Source of the DNA: an uncultured Woeseiaceae bacterium
GTDB lineage: Bacteria > Pseudomonadota > Gammaproteobacteria > Steroidobacterales > Woeseiaceae
Direction of reading: 5' to 3'
DNA length: 64,000 nucleotides
Assembly: GCA_947258565.1 (NCBI GenBank)
Contig: CAMYJB010000003.1
Span: forward strand, 1 to 64,000
Shown here: positions 26,080 through 36,925 of the stretch, in pieces
Numbering within the stretch: the first letter of the stretch is position 1
How the letters are laid out: the number at the start of each line of letters is the position of its first letter
Translations under genes and position numbers: made by a program
Notes under the pieces: model-generated
What the model saw: only the letters and a program-made list of their open reading frames with translations
Told to the model about the DNA's origin: nothing
Databases searched by the model: none

Positions 26080-26871
26080 ATGCCCGGGGAGAACGCCAGC
26101 TTGCTCGACGTATCAGGGCTCCGCGTCAGCGTGCCGGGGCGCGTGCTGGTCGATGGGCTCGACATGATGCTCGAGCGGGGTGAATTCGTTGCCGTCCTCG
26201 GCCGCAACGGTACCGGCAAGACGCTGTCCCTCCTGACGCTCGCCGGGCTGCGCCGGCCTGACGGGGGCACCGTCCGCCTCGGCGGCGCAGCGATCGGCTC
26301 GCTGCGCAGGCAACATGTTGCGCAGCGCCTGGCGTTGCTGCCGCAGGACACCGACGACATCTTTCCCGCAACCGTGATGGATACTGCGCTTGTCGGCCGT
26401 CATCCACACATCGGTCGTTTCCGCTGGGAATCGCCGCGGGACTGCGAGCTGGCGCGGGCGTCACTCGCGACCGTCGGCATGGAGGAACTCTCGGATCGCG
26501 ACGTACTGTCGCTCTCTGGCGGAGAACGCCGCCGCCTTGCGATCGCACAGGTCCTCACCCAGTCACCCGAGGTCTACCTGCTCGACGAACCGACAAACCA
26601 TCTCGATCCGCAGCACCAGGTCGATACGCTGCACGTTTTCCGGCAAGTCGCTGACAACGGCGCCGGCGTGATCGCAAGCCTGCACGACGTCAATCTCGCG
26701 GCGCGGGTGGCCGACCGCTGCCTGCTGCTGTTCGGCGACGGCCGCTGGGAGTTCGGGACGACCGACGCGGTGCTGGACGAAGAACGGCTCGAGGCACTAT
26801 TCGGTACGCCGATGGAAGCCGTGAGCTGGCGGGGCCGCCGGCTGTTTGTCGCGGGCGCCGGGCGGCCCTGA
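26080..26871 (+). CDS. btuD: FecCD-type ABC transporter ATPase (BtuD-like)
   Basis: 263 aa. Complete ABC motifs: Walker A GRNGTGKT (about 46-53), Q-loop LLPQD, signature LSGGERRRLAIAQ, Walker B VYLLDEPTNHLDP and H-loop SLHDVNLAAR. The overall pattern fits ATPases of the iron-siderophore/haem/vitamin B12 group. It has no permease beside it. The orphan BtuC-like permease (14087) and BtuF (47040) are the only fitting partners in the window, so B12 is the likely substrate (inference). Confidence 0.85.
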   Translation: MPGENASLLDVSGLRVSVPGRVLVDGLDMMLERGEFVAVLGRNGTGKTLSLLTLAGLRRPDGGTVRLGGAAIGSLRRQHVAQRLALLPQDTDDIFPATVMDTALVGRHPHIGRFRWESPRDCELARASLATVGMEELSDRDVLSLSGGERRRLAIAQVLTQSPEVYLLDEPTNHLDPQHQVDTLHVFRQVADNGAGVIASLHDVNLAARVADRCLLLFGDGRWEFGTTDAVLDEERLEALFGTPMEAVSWRGRRLFVAGAGRP

Positions 26872-26879
26872 TTGTCGCA

Positions 26880-27674
26880 TCAGTCGACGAGGCCCTGCAG
26901 CATCCCGAGGTAATGGGCATGCAGCGCCGGGTTTGCAGCGAGCACCGATCGCGTACCGAGCCCGGGCGGATTGCCGTTGAGGTCCGTGAATACCCCGCCC
27001 GCTTCAGTCACCAGGACGGACAAGGCCGCGACGTCGAGAATGTTGACGTCCGATTCGATCACGGCGTCGATCTTGCCGGCTGCAAGCAGGTGGTAGTGGT
27101 AGAAATCGCCGTAGCCCCGGATTCGGTCGGCCACGGCAATGATTTCCCCGAGCTTCCCCCAGCCGTCACTTGTTGCAAGTGACTTCAGGTTGCCAGTCGA
27201 TACGGACGCCCGTTGCGGGTCGCCGATGCCGCTGACGGCCAGCCGCTCGCCATGCAGGAAGGCGCCCACGCCTTTTTCGGCCCAGGCCAGCTCCTTCATC
27301 ATCGGGGCACTGGATACGCCCAGCACGATCTCGCCGTTGTGCATGAGCGCGATCTGCGTGGAGAAGAACGGGTATTGCCGCACGAAACCCTTGGTGCCGT
27401 CGATCGGATCGACGAGCCAGAGATACTCGGCGTCGCCGTGAGTCCGGCCCATCTCCTCGCCATGAATTCCGTGATCCGGAAAACGCTCCAAGATGATCTC
27501 GCGGATCGCGGCCTCACACTCGACGTCAGCCTGCGTCACCGGCGTCATATCGGCCTTGGTCTCGACGGTGAAGTTGCCGGCGTAGTAATCGCGGCTGATT
27601 TTCCCGGCCGCGCGCGCCGCCTCCAGCGCGACGTGCAGGTGTTCGGAGGACAGGGTCTCGTCGTAGCTGGTCAC
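26880..27674 (-). CDS. hisN: Inositol monophosphatase-family phosphatase, likely histidinol-phosphatase
   Basis: 264 aa from GTG 27674. The Mg-dependent phosphatase motifs are present: metal-binding HGEEMG, WLVDPIDGTKGFVR and the C-terminal DVNILDVAALSVLVTEAGG. The sequence resembles the HisN subgroup that dephosphorylates L-histidinol-phosphate, but inositol-1-phosphatase or CysQ-like activity cannot be excluded. A small membrane-protein gene lies 29 bp upstream on the same strand. Confidence 0.85.
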   Translation of the reverse strand: MTSYDETLSSEHLHVALEAARAAGKISRDYYAGNFTVETKADMTPVTQADVECEAAIREIILERFPDHGIHGEEMGRTHGDAEYLWLVDPIDGTKGFVRQYPFFSTQIALMHNGEIVLGVSSAPMMKELAWAEKGVGAFLHGERLAVSGIGDPQRASVSTGNLKSLATSDGWGKLGEIIAVADRIRGYGDFYHYHLLAAGKIDAVIESDVNILDVAALSVLVTEAGGVFTDLNGNPPGLGTRSVLAANPALHAHYLGMLQGLVD

Positions 27675-27703
27675 CGGCGTTTCACCGCGTCTCTCATTTC
27701 CCG

Positions 27704-28189
27704 CTAGCGGGTAAAGCGCGGCTCTTCCGGCCGCATGAATACGACCGGCACCTCCGCGAAATACAGCGATTCCTGCACCGTGACGGCAACACGCAGCATG
27801 GCCTCGGGGTCCGCGAACGCGGGTATGGTCACGGTCATCTGCGCCACCGCATCGGGCGATGCATCATGCTCAGCCTTGGCTACGACTTCGTTACCGCCCA
27901 TGAGCAACGCGAACGTCGCCTGCGTCAGCGGGAATTCCGAATCCAGCGAGAGCCTGGTGTACTGGGCGCCGAGCTCCAGGGGCAGGATGGTCATTTTCAG
28001 GTCGTTGTTGACGAGCTCGCACTCGCCGCTTTCCCAGCGGCAATTGGAACGTGCAACCAGCGGGTACGCCGCGCCCGGCTCCGCGACGCGCGCCTTCTCG
28101 CCAACGAGGGTACCGACTGCAAACCACGCCAGTACTGCAAGGATCGGCGCCACGATCATGGCGATGACGACGTGCTTGTTTTTCCACAT
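27704..28189 (-). CDS. Single-pass membrane protein of unknown function
   Basis: 161 aa. N-terminal transmembrane segment ('HVVIAMIVAPILAVLAWFAV', residues 6-25), then a periplasmic domain of about 130 residues with two cysteines (SNCRWESGEC) that could form a disulfide. The rest is predicted beta-rich ('LKMTILPLELGAQYTRLSLD'). I do not recognise the family. It lies between hisN and the symporter genes on the same strand, but a terminator (28232-28262) separates it from the symporter. Confidence 0.65.
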   Translation of the reverse strand: MWKNKHVVIAMIVAPILAVLAWFAVGTLVGEKARVAEPGAAYPLVARSNCRWESGECELVNNDLKMTILPLELGAQYTRLSLDSEFPLTQATFALLMGGNEVVAKAEHDASPDAVAQMTVTIPAFADPEAMLRVAVTVQESLYFAEVPVVFMRPEEPRFTR

Positions 28190-28231
28190 AGGCTAGGGCC
28201 TGTTGATAGTCAGCCGGCCCTAATCTTAGCG

Positions 28232-28262
28232 CAAAAAGAAAAGGGGGCATTGCTGCCCCCTC
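28232..28262 (-). terminator. Intrinsic terminator after the symporter gene
   Basis: On the minus strand GGGGGC and GCCCCC arms (28243-28260) are followed by TTTTCTTTTT. It closes the DUF4212-symporter operon. Confidence 0.9.
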
Positions 28263-28283
28263 TTCTCAGGCCGAGACTGAATC

Positions 28284-30014
28284 TCAGTGACTGATGGCCT
28301 CGCCGGCGCCATGCGGTACGCGGATGTCTTCCACGATGTGCTGGATGTGCTCCGGTGGTGCCGCGGTCATATGCGATACCACGTAGGCAACGCCGAAGTT
28401 GATCAGCGCACCGATGGCTCCGAACGCGTTCGGCTCGATACCGAGGAACCAGTTCGGCGACATGTCGCCGAGGTACGACGTGCTGGCAATGAACATGATG
28501 CCCTTGTGCTGGAATACGTACAGCAGGGTTACGCCCAGGCCCGCAACCATACCCGCGATCGCGCCTTCCTTGTTCATCCTCTTGTTGAAGATGCCCATCA
28601 TCAGCGCAGGGAATATCGACGATGCCGCCAGTCCGAACGCCAGTGCGACGGTACCGGCCGCAAAGTCCGGCGGGTTGAAACCGAGATAGCCGGCGAGCAA
28701 GATCGCGAAAGCCATTGCGATACGGCTGGCCAGCAGTTCCTGCTGCTCGGTGACATCCGGTTTGAACACGCCCTTGAGCAGGTCATGGGATATTGCCGAG
28801 GATATCGCCAGCAACAATCCCGCCGCTGTCGACAGTGCCGCTGCCAGGCCACCGGCCGCGACCAGTGCGATGACCCAGTTCGGCAGGCCTGCGATCTCCG
28901 GATTCGCCAGCACCATGATGTCGCGGTCGACCTTGACCATCTCATTGACCTCGGCATCGGCCGAGTACACGATCCGGCCGTCGCCGTTCTTGTCCTCGAA
29001 CGCCAGCAGGCCGGTTTCCTCCCACTTCTGCATCCACGTGGGCCGCTCTGCATACACGAGCTGCGTGCCATCGGGCTTGTTGACCGTCTCGATGAGGTTC
29101 AGGCGAGCCATCGCGGCGACGCCCGGTGCGGTCGTGTAGAGAATGGCGATGAACACCAGGGCCCATCCGGCGGAGCTGCGTGCATCCTTCACTTTCGGGA
29201 CCGTGAAGAAACGGATGATCACGTGCGGCAGGCCCGCCGTGCCGATCATGAGCGAGAAGGTGTACACGAACATGTTGAGATGACTTAATCGCGCAGTCGT
29301 CGTGTAGTCCGAGAATCCCAGATCCGAGAGAACCTGATCGAGGCGGTCGAGCAGGAATACCTCGCTTCCCGACATGGTGGCCCCGAGGCCTAACTGCGGC
29401 AGCGGAACACCCGTCAGAGTGAGCGAGATAAAGATCGCCGGGATCGTATAGGCGAGGATCAGTACGCAATACTGTGCGATCTGCGTGTAGGTGATGCCCT
29501 TCATGCCGCCCAGTACCGCGTAAACGAAGACGATGCCCATGCCGATCACGAGGCCGACGTTGTAGTCGACTTCGAGGAAGCGCGAGAACGCCACGCCGAT
29601 GCCCTTCATCTGGCCGATAACGTAGGTTACCGACGCGACGATCAGGCAGATAACGGCCACGATGCGGGCCGTCTTCGAGTAGTAGCGATCGCCGATGAAC
29701 TCGGGAACCGTGAACTTGCCGAATTTGCGCAGGTACGGTGCGAGCAACATCGCGAGCAGTACGTAGCCGCCGGTCCAGCCCATGAGGAACACCGAACCGC
29801 CGTAGCCCATGAACGCGATAAGCCCGGCCATCGAGATGAACGAGGCGGCGGACATCCAGTCGGCTGCCGTCGCCATGCCGTTTGCCACGGGATGGACGTG
29901 ACTGCCTGCGACATAGAAATCCTTGGTGGTTGAGGCGCGTGACCAGATCGCGATACCGATATAGAGCGCGAACGTCATACCGACAACCAGGTAGGTCATT
30001 GCTTGTAGTGACAT
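28284..30014 (-). CDS. Sodium:solute symporter, VC_2705 subfamily (acetate/monocarboxylate type)
   Basis: 576 aa SLC5/PutP-family carrier with about 13 membrane segments; 'TAADWMSAASFISMAGLIAF' and 'ASVTYVIGQMKGIGVAFSRF' are family landmarks. A hydrophilic insert near residue 340 contains DKNGDGRIVYS, an EF-hand-like calcium loop. It is paired with a DUF4212 small subunit 9 bp upstream, as in the two-gene VC_2705 systems. The neighbours crbS, crbR and acsA point to acetate or another short-chain acid as substrate (inference). GGGGG just before the ATG serves as Shine-Dalgarno. Confidence 0.92.
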   Translation of the reverse strand: MSLQAMTYLVVGMTFALYIGIAIWSRASTTKDFYVAGSHVHPVANGMATAADWMSAASFISMAGLIAFMGYGGSVFLMGWTGGYVLLAMLLAPYLRKFGKFTVPEFIGDRYYSKTARIVAVICLIVASVTYVIGQMKGIGVAFSRFLEVDYNVGLVIGMGIVFVYAVLGGMKGITYTQIAQYCVLILAYTIPAIFISLTLTGVPLPQLGLGATMSGSEVFLLDRLDQVLSDLGFSDYTTTARLSHLNMFVYTFSLMIGTAGLPHVIIRFFTVPKVKDARSSAGWALVFIAILYTTAPGVAAMARLNLIETVNKPDGTQLVYAERPTWMQKWEETGLLAFEDKNGDGRIVYSADAEVNEMVKVDRDIMVLANPEIAGLPNWVIALVAAGGLAAALSTAAGLLLAISSAISHDLLKGVFKPDVTEQQELLASRIAMAFAILLAGYLGFNPPDFAAGTVALAFGLAASSIFPALMMGIFNKRMNKEGAIAGMVAGLGVTLLYVFQHKGIMFIASTSYLGDMSPNWFLGIEPNAFGAIGALINFGVAYVVSHMTAAPPEHIQHIVEDIRVPHGAGEAISH

Positions 30015-30023
30015 GATTACCCC

Positions 30024-30284
30024 CTAGACGTCTTTGTCTTCGTGCACGTCATGCTCTTTATCGAGCTTACCCATGCGATTAGCGTAGAAAAAAATCAACG
30101 CGACGAATACGTATATCGATCCTTGCTGCGCGAACCAGAAGCCGAGCTTGTATCCCCCCAGGGATATGTTGTTGAGCGGCTCGACCAAGATGATTCCGAA
30201 GACAAAGGACACGACAAACCATATTGCGAGGCAAAGTGCGATGAGGCGCAAATTTGCACTCCAGTAATCGGCTTTCTGAGACAT
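30024..30284 (-). CDS. DUF4212 symporter small subunit
   Basis: 86 aa with two transmembrane helices ('LIALCLAIWFVVSFVFGIIL' and 'WFAQQGSIYVFVALIFFYAN') and a charged C-terminus (DKEHDVHEDKDV). It matches the small subunit that accompanies VC_2705-type sodium:solute symporters. AAGGGGGA precedes the ATG. First gene of the symporter operon, divergent from crbS. Confidence 0.92.
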   Translation of the reverse strand: MSQKADYWSANLRLIALCLAIWFVVSFVFGIILVEPLNNISLGGYKLGFWFAQQGSIYVFVALIFFYANRMGKLDKEHDVHEDKDV

Positions 30285-30357
30285 ACGTCCCCCTTATGAT
30301 GCTTTTATTGGATTTGTCACCCGCGCAATCTATCAAACGGGTCTCGAGCGCCAGTAC

Positions 30358-30508
30358 AGACTTTAGTCGTAGGTAGCCCCGGGAGGTGCCGACCGGCGTA
30401 CACTTCTTGAGCCAAAAACTCTCATGAAATTAGAGTGTTACAGTACTTATTGGTGTCGTCCGGGGCACCCCGTGTCGCCCGCGTTCGACGATAGTAGTAG
30501 ACTTGTCT
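30358..30508. promoter_or_regulatory. Candidate CrbR operators in the symporter/crbS divergent region
   Basis: Two inverted repeats: AGAC-TTTA-GTCG (30358-30369) and AGAC-TT-GTCT (30499-30508). The same AGAC-N4-GTC pattern occurs upstream of acsA. The intergenic region (30285-30568) must hold divergent promoters for the DUF4212 operon and crbS. Binding by the LuxR-type regulator encoded at 34099 is inferred only from shared pattern and context. Confidence 0.4.
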
Positions 30509-30568
30509 CAGAACTACAGAGCGTCCGCATAAGGGCGCCGAACGCCAAAAAGAGGGGAGGTTGCTGCG

Positions 30569-33500
30569 TTGATCAGCTGGTGGGCGCTGCTGCTGTTGTC
30601 GTTGGGCTACGTCTCGCTCCTGTTCGCGATCGCGCACTGGGGTGACAAGGCGGATCCGAGCCGTTTTTCCGGCCCCGCGCGAGCAACGATCTACGGCCTG
30701 ACTCTCGCCGTTTACTGTACATCCTGGACGTTCTACGGCGCCGTCGGCACCGCTGCGGAGAACGGCTGGGGTTACCTGCCGATCTACCTTGGCCCGATGG
30801 CGGTGATCTTCTTCGGCTGGGGCATGATTCACCGCATCGTAACGGTAAGCAAGCGCCAGAACCTCACCTCGATTGCCGACTTCATCGCGGCGCGTTACGG
30901 AAAGGCACGCAGCCTTGCCGTGCTGGTCACCGTCATCGCCACAATCGGCTCGGTTCCGTATATCGCCCTGCAGCTGAAAGCCGTCGTTGCCGGCTTCGAC
31001 ATCGTGTCCAATTACTCGGCCGCGGGTGCGGCGCAAAACGACACCGCTTTCGTTTTCGCCGCAGCACTCGCCGTATTCGCCATCCTGTTCGGGACCCGCA
31101 AGATCGACGTGACCGAGCACCACGACGGCCTCATGCTCGCGGTCGCATTCGAATCGGTCGTGAAACTGTGCGCATTCGTCGCGGTCGGCCTGTTCGCCTG
31201 GTCGTTACTGGGTAACAGCACGCCCGCTATCTCGCCCGAAGCAGCCGAGCGTGCAGCAGCGGTTTTCCGCCTCGATCACATGCCGGACATGTTCGTCACC
31301 CAGTTGATATTGGCGAGTGCGGCCATCTTCTGCCTGCCGCGCCAGTTTCACGTAGCCGTCGTGGAAGCCTACGAAGACGCGAATATCCGGCCGACGCGCT
31401 GGTCATTCCCGCTGTACCTGCTGATATTTTCCGCTTTCGTCATTCCGATAACGATTGCCGGTCTGAAGATGCTGCCGACCGGCGCGCTCAGCGGCGATGC
31501 TTTCGTGCTCGCACTGCCCATGCAGGGACAGCACACCCTGCTGACCATGCTGGCTTTCCTCGGTGGCTTCTCCGCCGCAACCAGCATGGTGATCGTCGCA
31601 AGCGTAGCGCTGTCCACGATGATCAGTAACGAGATCGTCATACCGGCGCTCATGAGTATCAAGATGCTCGGCCTGTCCGAGCGCAAGGACTATACCCGCA
31701 TCCTTATGCACGTCCGGCGCGGCGCTATCGTCGGCATCACAGCCCTCGGGTATTTCTATCTCGAGGCCACGGACCAGTCTGTCGCACTGGCATCCATCGG
31801 CTTGTTGTCATTCGCGGCGGCCGCGCAGTTCGCCCCGCTCATCGTGTTTGGCCTCTACTGGCCGGGCGCAACACGCACCGGCGCCATCGCCGGACTCTGC
31901 ACGGGATTCGCGTTGTGGTCGTACACCCTGTTCCTGCCGAATCTCGCCCGTGCCGGTGCGTTCAGCGACGCATTCATCACCGAGGGCCTCTTCTCGCAGT
32001 CGTGGCTGCGCCCCGAGGCGCTGCTGGTGGATATCCAGACCAATTCGCTGACGCATGGCGTCGCCTGGTCGCTGGGCGCCAATATCCTCGTCAACGTCCT
32101 GGTCTCGATGATGACCCGGCAGTCCCTGGTCGAGAAGATCCAGGCAAGGACCTTCGCGGGCCCGGCGATCGGCTTCGGGCCGGTGCGGGCTGCGGTCGGC
32201 CGCCATGACATCACGAATGCGGACCTGCGTTCGCTGGCGGAACGATTCCTGGGCGTCCACAACGTGGAGCGATCCTTTGCCGACTTCGCGGCGTCGACAG
32301 CAATCGACCTGAATTCATCGGGCCCGGCAGACAGGCGCCTGCTGCTGTTCACCGAGCGCCTGATCGCCGGCGCCATCGGGGCGTCGTCGGCCCGCGTCGT
32401 CATGACTGCCGCATTGCGCAAGACCGGCACGGAAATCGGTGATGTCGTACTGCTGCTGGACGAAACGTCGCAGGCACTCACCTTCAACCGGCGCCTGCTC
32501 GACGCGACGCTCGAGAACATTACGCAGGGCGTCAGCGTCGTCGACTCATCGCAGCGGCTCATCGGCTGGAACAGCCGCTACGAGCAGCTGATGAACTATC
32601 CGCCCGGCATGGTCCACGTCGGGGAATCGATCGTCGACCTGATCCGGTTCAACGGCGAGCAGGGCCGCTTTGGGAATACGGACGTCAACGCCGAGGTGAA
32701 CAAGCGAATCAAGCACATTCGCTCCGGGACCCCGTACAAATACCAGAGTAATTTCATCGACGGCAAGGTCATCGAGATCAGCGGTCAGCCCATGCCGGGG
32801 GGCGGCTACGTAACGACCTACACGGATATCACCGACTCCAAGATGGTCGAAAGCGAACTCGTCGAAGCCAAGGCCATGCTCGAGCAGCGCGTCGCGGACC
32901 GTACGGCCGAACTGGAACGAGCCATGTCGGCGCTGCAGCAGGCCAAGGCCGACGCCGAGGACGCCAATGCGTCGAAGACGCGTTTTCTGGCTGCGGCTGC
33001 GCACGACCTGTTGCAGCCGCTCAATGCCGCCAAGCTGTTCGCCGCACTCCTCAACGAACACCGCGACAGCATGCCGCAGGAGCAGCAGAGCCTCGTCGAA
33101 CGCGTCGAAAACAGTCTCGTCGCCGTAGAAGACCTGCTCGGCGCACTGCTCGACATATCGCGACTGGACACGTCCGCGCCCGTACCGAAGCCGGAGGTGT
33201 TCCCGGTATCGGATATCTTCAAGGCGATAGAAACCCAGTTCTCCGCGGCGTTTGCTGAGGATGAGCTCAGGCTGCGCTTCGCCAAATCTTCCCTTTATGT
33301 TCGCTCCGATCCGGCCATGCTGAGACGCATCGTTCAGAACTTTGTCAGCAACGCGCGCCGCTACACCCCGGCGGGCGGCGTGCTGATCGGCTGTCGCCGG
33401 CGCGGCGATCGCGTGGCCATTCAGGTTGTCGACACAGGCATCGGCATCGCGCGAGAAGATCAGAAGGTCGTTTTCGATGAATTCAAGCGGCTCGGAAAAC

Positions 33501-34087
33501 GTGGCAAAGGCGCGAAGCGTGGTCTCGGACTCGGACTCGCGATCGTCGATCGTATCGCCAGGCTCCTGGATCACGAGGTCCGGATGCGATCCGAGATCGA
33601 CCGCGGAAGCACGTTCGAGATCCTCGTTCCGCTTGCGGATCGCGCCGACGCCGTGCCGAGGATCAGGGGCCTGATCGACAGGGCACCGGCATCATCCCTC
33701 GACGGCACGATCGTATTGTGCGTCGACAACGAACACTCGATCCTGGACGGCATGCAGGGCCTGTTGAGCAAATGGGGTGCAAGCCCCCTCGTGGCCAACA
33801 ATTCGGAAACGGCGCTCGAGCACATGCGGAAACTCGGCAGCAACGGCGGCGGCTGCCCGTCCATGTTGCTCGTCGACTACCACCTGGATGACGGGGTAAC
33901 GGGCATCGAGGTCATTGAGGAACTGCGCGAATTTGCGGAGAAATCGATCCCCGCGATCATCGTCACGGCCGATCACTCGCATTCGGTTCGTGAAGAAATC
34001 CGCAACTGCGGGCACGCGTTGTTGCACAAGCCGCTCAAACCGGCCGCTCTGCGCGCCCTGATGTCGCGCATCCTGACTCGCCGGTAG
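30569..34087 (+). CDS. crbS: Hybrid sensor histidine kinase with SLC5 transporter domain (CrbS/MxtR-like)
   Basis: 1172 aa from TTG 30569 with GGGGAGG 8 nt upstream. Residues 1-about 480 form a sodium:solute-symporter-like membrane domain ('ATIYGLTLAVYCTSWTFYGA'). A linker and PAS domain (about 640-760: 'LENITQGVSVVDSSQRLIGW') follow, then a coiled coil, HisKA with the H-box FLAAAAHDLLQPLNA (His812), HATPase ('GLGLGLAIVDRIARLL') and a receiver with Asp1103 (LLVDYHLDD). This is the architecture of CrbS, the acetate-switch sensor, and relatives such as CbrA. The crbR-like regulator, acsA and symporter next door fit CrbS best. Confidence 0.93.
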   Translation: MISWWALLLLSLGYVSLLFAIAHWGDKADPSRFSGPARATIYGLTLAVYCTSWTFYGAVGTAAENGWGYLPIYLGPMAVIFFGWGMIHRIVTVSKRQNLTSIADFIAARYGKARSLAVLVTVIATIGSVPYIALQLKAVVAGFDIVSNYSAAGAAQNDTAFVFAAALAVFAILFGTRKIDVTEHHDGLMLAVAFESVVKLCAFVAVGLFAWSLLGNSTPAISPEAAERAAAVFRLDHMPDMFVTQLILASAAIFCLPRQFHVAVVEAYEDANIRPTRWSFPLYLLIFSAFVIPITIAGLKMLPTGALSGDAFVLALPMQGQHTLLTMLAFLGGFSAATSMVIVASVALSTMISNEIVIPALMSIKMLGLSERKDYTRILMHVRRGAIVGITALGYFYLEATDQSVALASIGLLSFAAAAQFAPLIVFGLYWPGATRTGAIAGLCTGFALWSYTLFLPNLARAGAFSDAFITEGLFSQSWLRPEALLVDIQTNSLTHGVAWSLGANILVNVLVSMMTRQSLVEKIQARTFAGPAIGFGPVRAAVGRHDITNADLRSLAERFLGVHNVERSFADFAASTAIDLNSSGPADRRLLLFTERLIAGAIGASSARVVMTAALRKTGTEIGDVVLLLDETSQALTFNRRLLDATLENITQGVSVVDSSQRLIGWNSRYEQLMNYPPGMVHVGESIVDLIRFNGEQGRFGNTDVNAEVNKRIKHIRSGTPYKYQSNFIDGKVIEISGQPMPGGGYVTTYTDITDSKMVESELVEAKAMLEQRVADRTAELERAMSALQQAKADAEDANASKTRFLAAAAHDLLQPLNAAKLFAALLNEHRDSMPQEQQSLVERVENSLVAVEDLLGALLDISRLDTSAPVPKPEVFPVSDIFKAIETQFSAAFAEDELRLRFAKSSLYVRSDPAMLRRIVQNFVSNARRYTPAGGVLIGCRRRGDRVAIQVVDTGIGIAREDQKVVFDEFKRLGKRGKGAKRGLGLGLAIVDRIARLLDHEVRMRSEIDRGSTFEILVPLADRADAVPRIRGLIDRAPASSLDGTIVLCVDNEHSILDGMQGLLSKWGASPLVANNSETALEHMRKLGSNGGGCPSMLLVDYHLDDGVTGIEVIEELREFAEKSIPAIIVTADHSHSVREEIRNCGHALLHKPLKPAALRALMSRILTRR

Positions 34088-34098
34088 GCCCTGACCCG

Positions 34099-34767
34099 CT
34101 ATTCGACGAGCCCGGGTTCCCTGGTATTGAGCCGCTGCACCGCGAGCACCGCCTGGGTACGATTCGTCACCTGCATCTTGCGCAGGATCGCCGTCACGTG
34201 CGCCTTGATCGTCGCTTCCGAAACCCCGAGCTGATACGCGATCTGCTTGTTCAGCAGCCCTTCGCCGAGCATCATGAGGACCCTGAACTGGTGTGGCGTC
34301 AGAGCACTCATCGCGGCCGCAATTCGCGCCTCCTCGTTGTCGAGCCCGCCCGCGCCAAGGTCGATGTTCTCGGGCAGCCATACTTCGCCCTGCAGGATGG
34401 CGTTGATCGCCGCTTCAATCTTGCGTATGGGCGACGACTTCGGGATGAAACCGCTGGCGCCGTGCTGGATTGCACGGCTGATCACCGCGGGATCGTCCAC
34501 TGCCGACACGATCACGGTCGGCAATGATTCGTGGTTGTTCCGCATGTAGGCCAGTGCGGAGAACCCGCTGACACCGGGCATATGCAGGTCGAGAAACAGC
34601 AGGTCCGCATCGGGGTTCGCTTCCACCACCTCGTACAGGCTCGCAAGGCTGTCCGCCTCGTGAATCACGGCGCCGGGTACGCAGTTGTGAATTGCGTGAA
34701 TCAGCGCTTCCCGAAACAGGGGATGATCGTCCGCAACGATGAAGTTACTGCTGTCGGATTCCGTCAC
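34099..34767 (-). CDS. crbR: LuxR/NarL-type response regulator (CrbR/ErdR-like)
   Basis: 222 aa. Receiver domain (1-125) with the acidic pocket ADD and phosphoacceptor Asp60 (LLFLDLHMPGVSG), then a LuxR-type helix-turn-helix ('LGEGLLNKQIAYQLGVSEAT'). In Vibrio and Pseudomonas, CrbR/ErdR activates acs downstream of an SLC5-domain kinase. Here the gene is 15 bp behind acsA on the same strand and convergent with crbS, so it is probably transcribed with its target. No sigma-54 interaction domain is present, so it cannot directly drive the sigma-54 promoters in this window. Confidence 0.92.
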   Translation of the reverse strand: MTESDSSNFIVADDHPLFREALIHAIHNCVPGAVIHEADSLASLYEVVEANPDADLLFLDLHMPGVSGFSALAYMRNNHESLPTVIVSAVDDPAVISRAIQHGASGFIPKSSPIRKIEAAINAILQGEVWLPENIDLGAGGLDNEEARIAAAMSALTPHQFRVLMMLGEGLLNKQIAYQLGVSEATIKAHVTAILRKMQVTNRTQAVLAVQRLNTREPGLVE

Positions 34768-34782
34768 AGCGATTCCGTATCC

Positions 34783-36726
<1,944 letters not shown>

Positions 36727-36811
36727 CGGATTCTCCACTCGGTAGGTACGTTTCTTCGCGGGCGACTGCCCGTTTTGTCGGCATTTTGAATTGCGGCCGG
36801 TACCCCCGCAT

Positions 36812-36832
36812 TAGACATTCGTCTACTGAGAC
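36812..36832. promoter_or_regulatory. Candidate CrbR operator array upstream of acsA
   Basis: TAGAC-ATTC-GTCTA (36812-36825) overlaps GTCT-ACTG-AGAC (36821-36832), giving three alternating AGAC/GTCT half-sites spaced by 4 nt. It lies in the divergent acsA/porin promoter region and matches the repeats before crbS. Operator function is a hypothesis. Confidence 0.45.
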
Positions 36833-36873
36833 ATACTGATTCGACTTTTGGCTAATGGTATCGACTGGCGCAC

Positions 36874-36889
36874 TGGCTGAGTATTTGCG
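36874..36889 (+). promoter_or_regulatory. Possible sigma-54 promoter of the porin gene
   Basis: TGGCTG-AGTAT-TTGCG keeps the invariant GG (36875-36876) and GC (36887-36888) at the required 10-nt spacing and the TGGC/TTGC cores, but deviates from TGGCAC at two positions. The predicted start, about 36900, is 26 bp before the porin ATG. Confidence 0.4.
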
Positions 36890-36925
36890 GCGATTCTAGA
36901 AAAAACTTTCCTGGGGGAAAAACTG

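Noticed and set aside
30569-34087. The SLC5-kinase as CbrA proper
   Set aside because: CbrA works with the NtrC-type CbrB; here the adjacent regulator is LuxR-type and the neighbours are acsA and a VC_2705 symporter, so CrbS/MxtR fits better.
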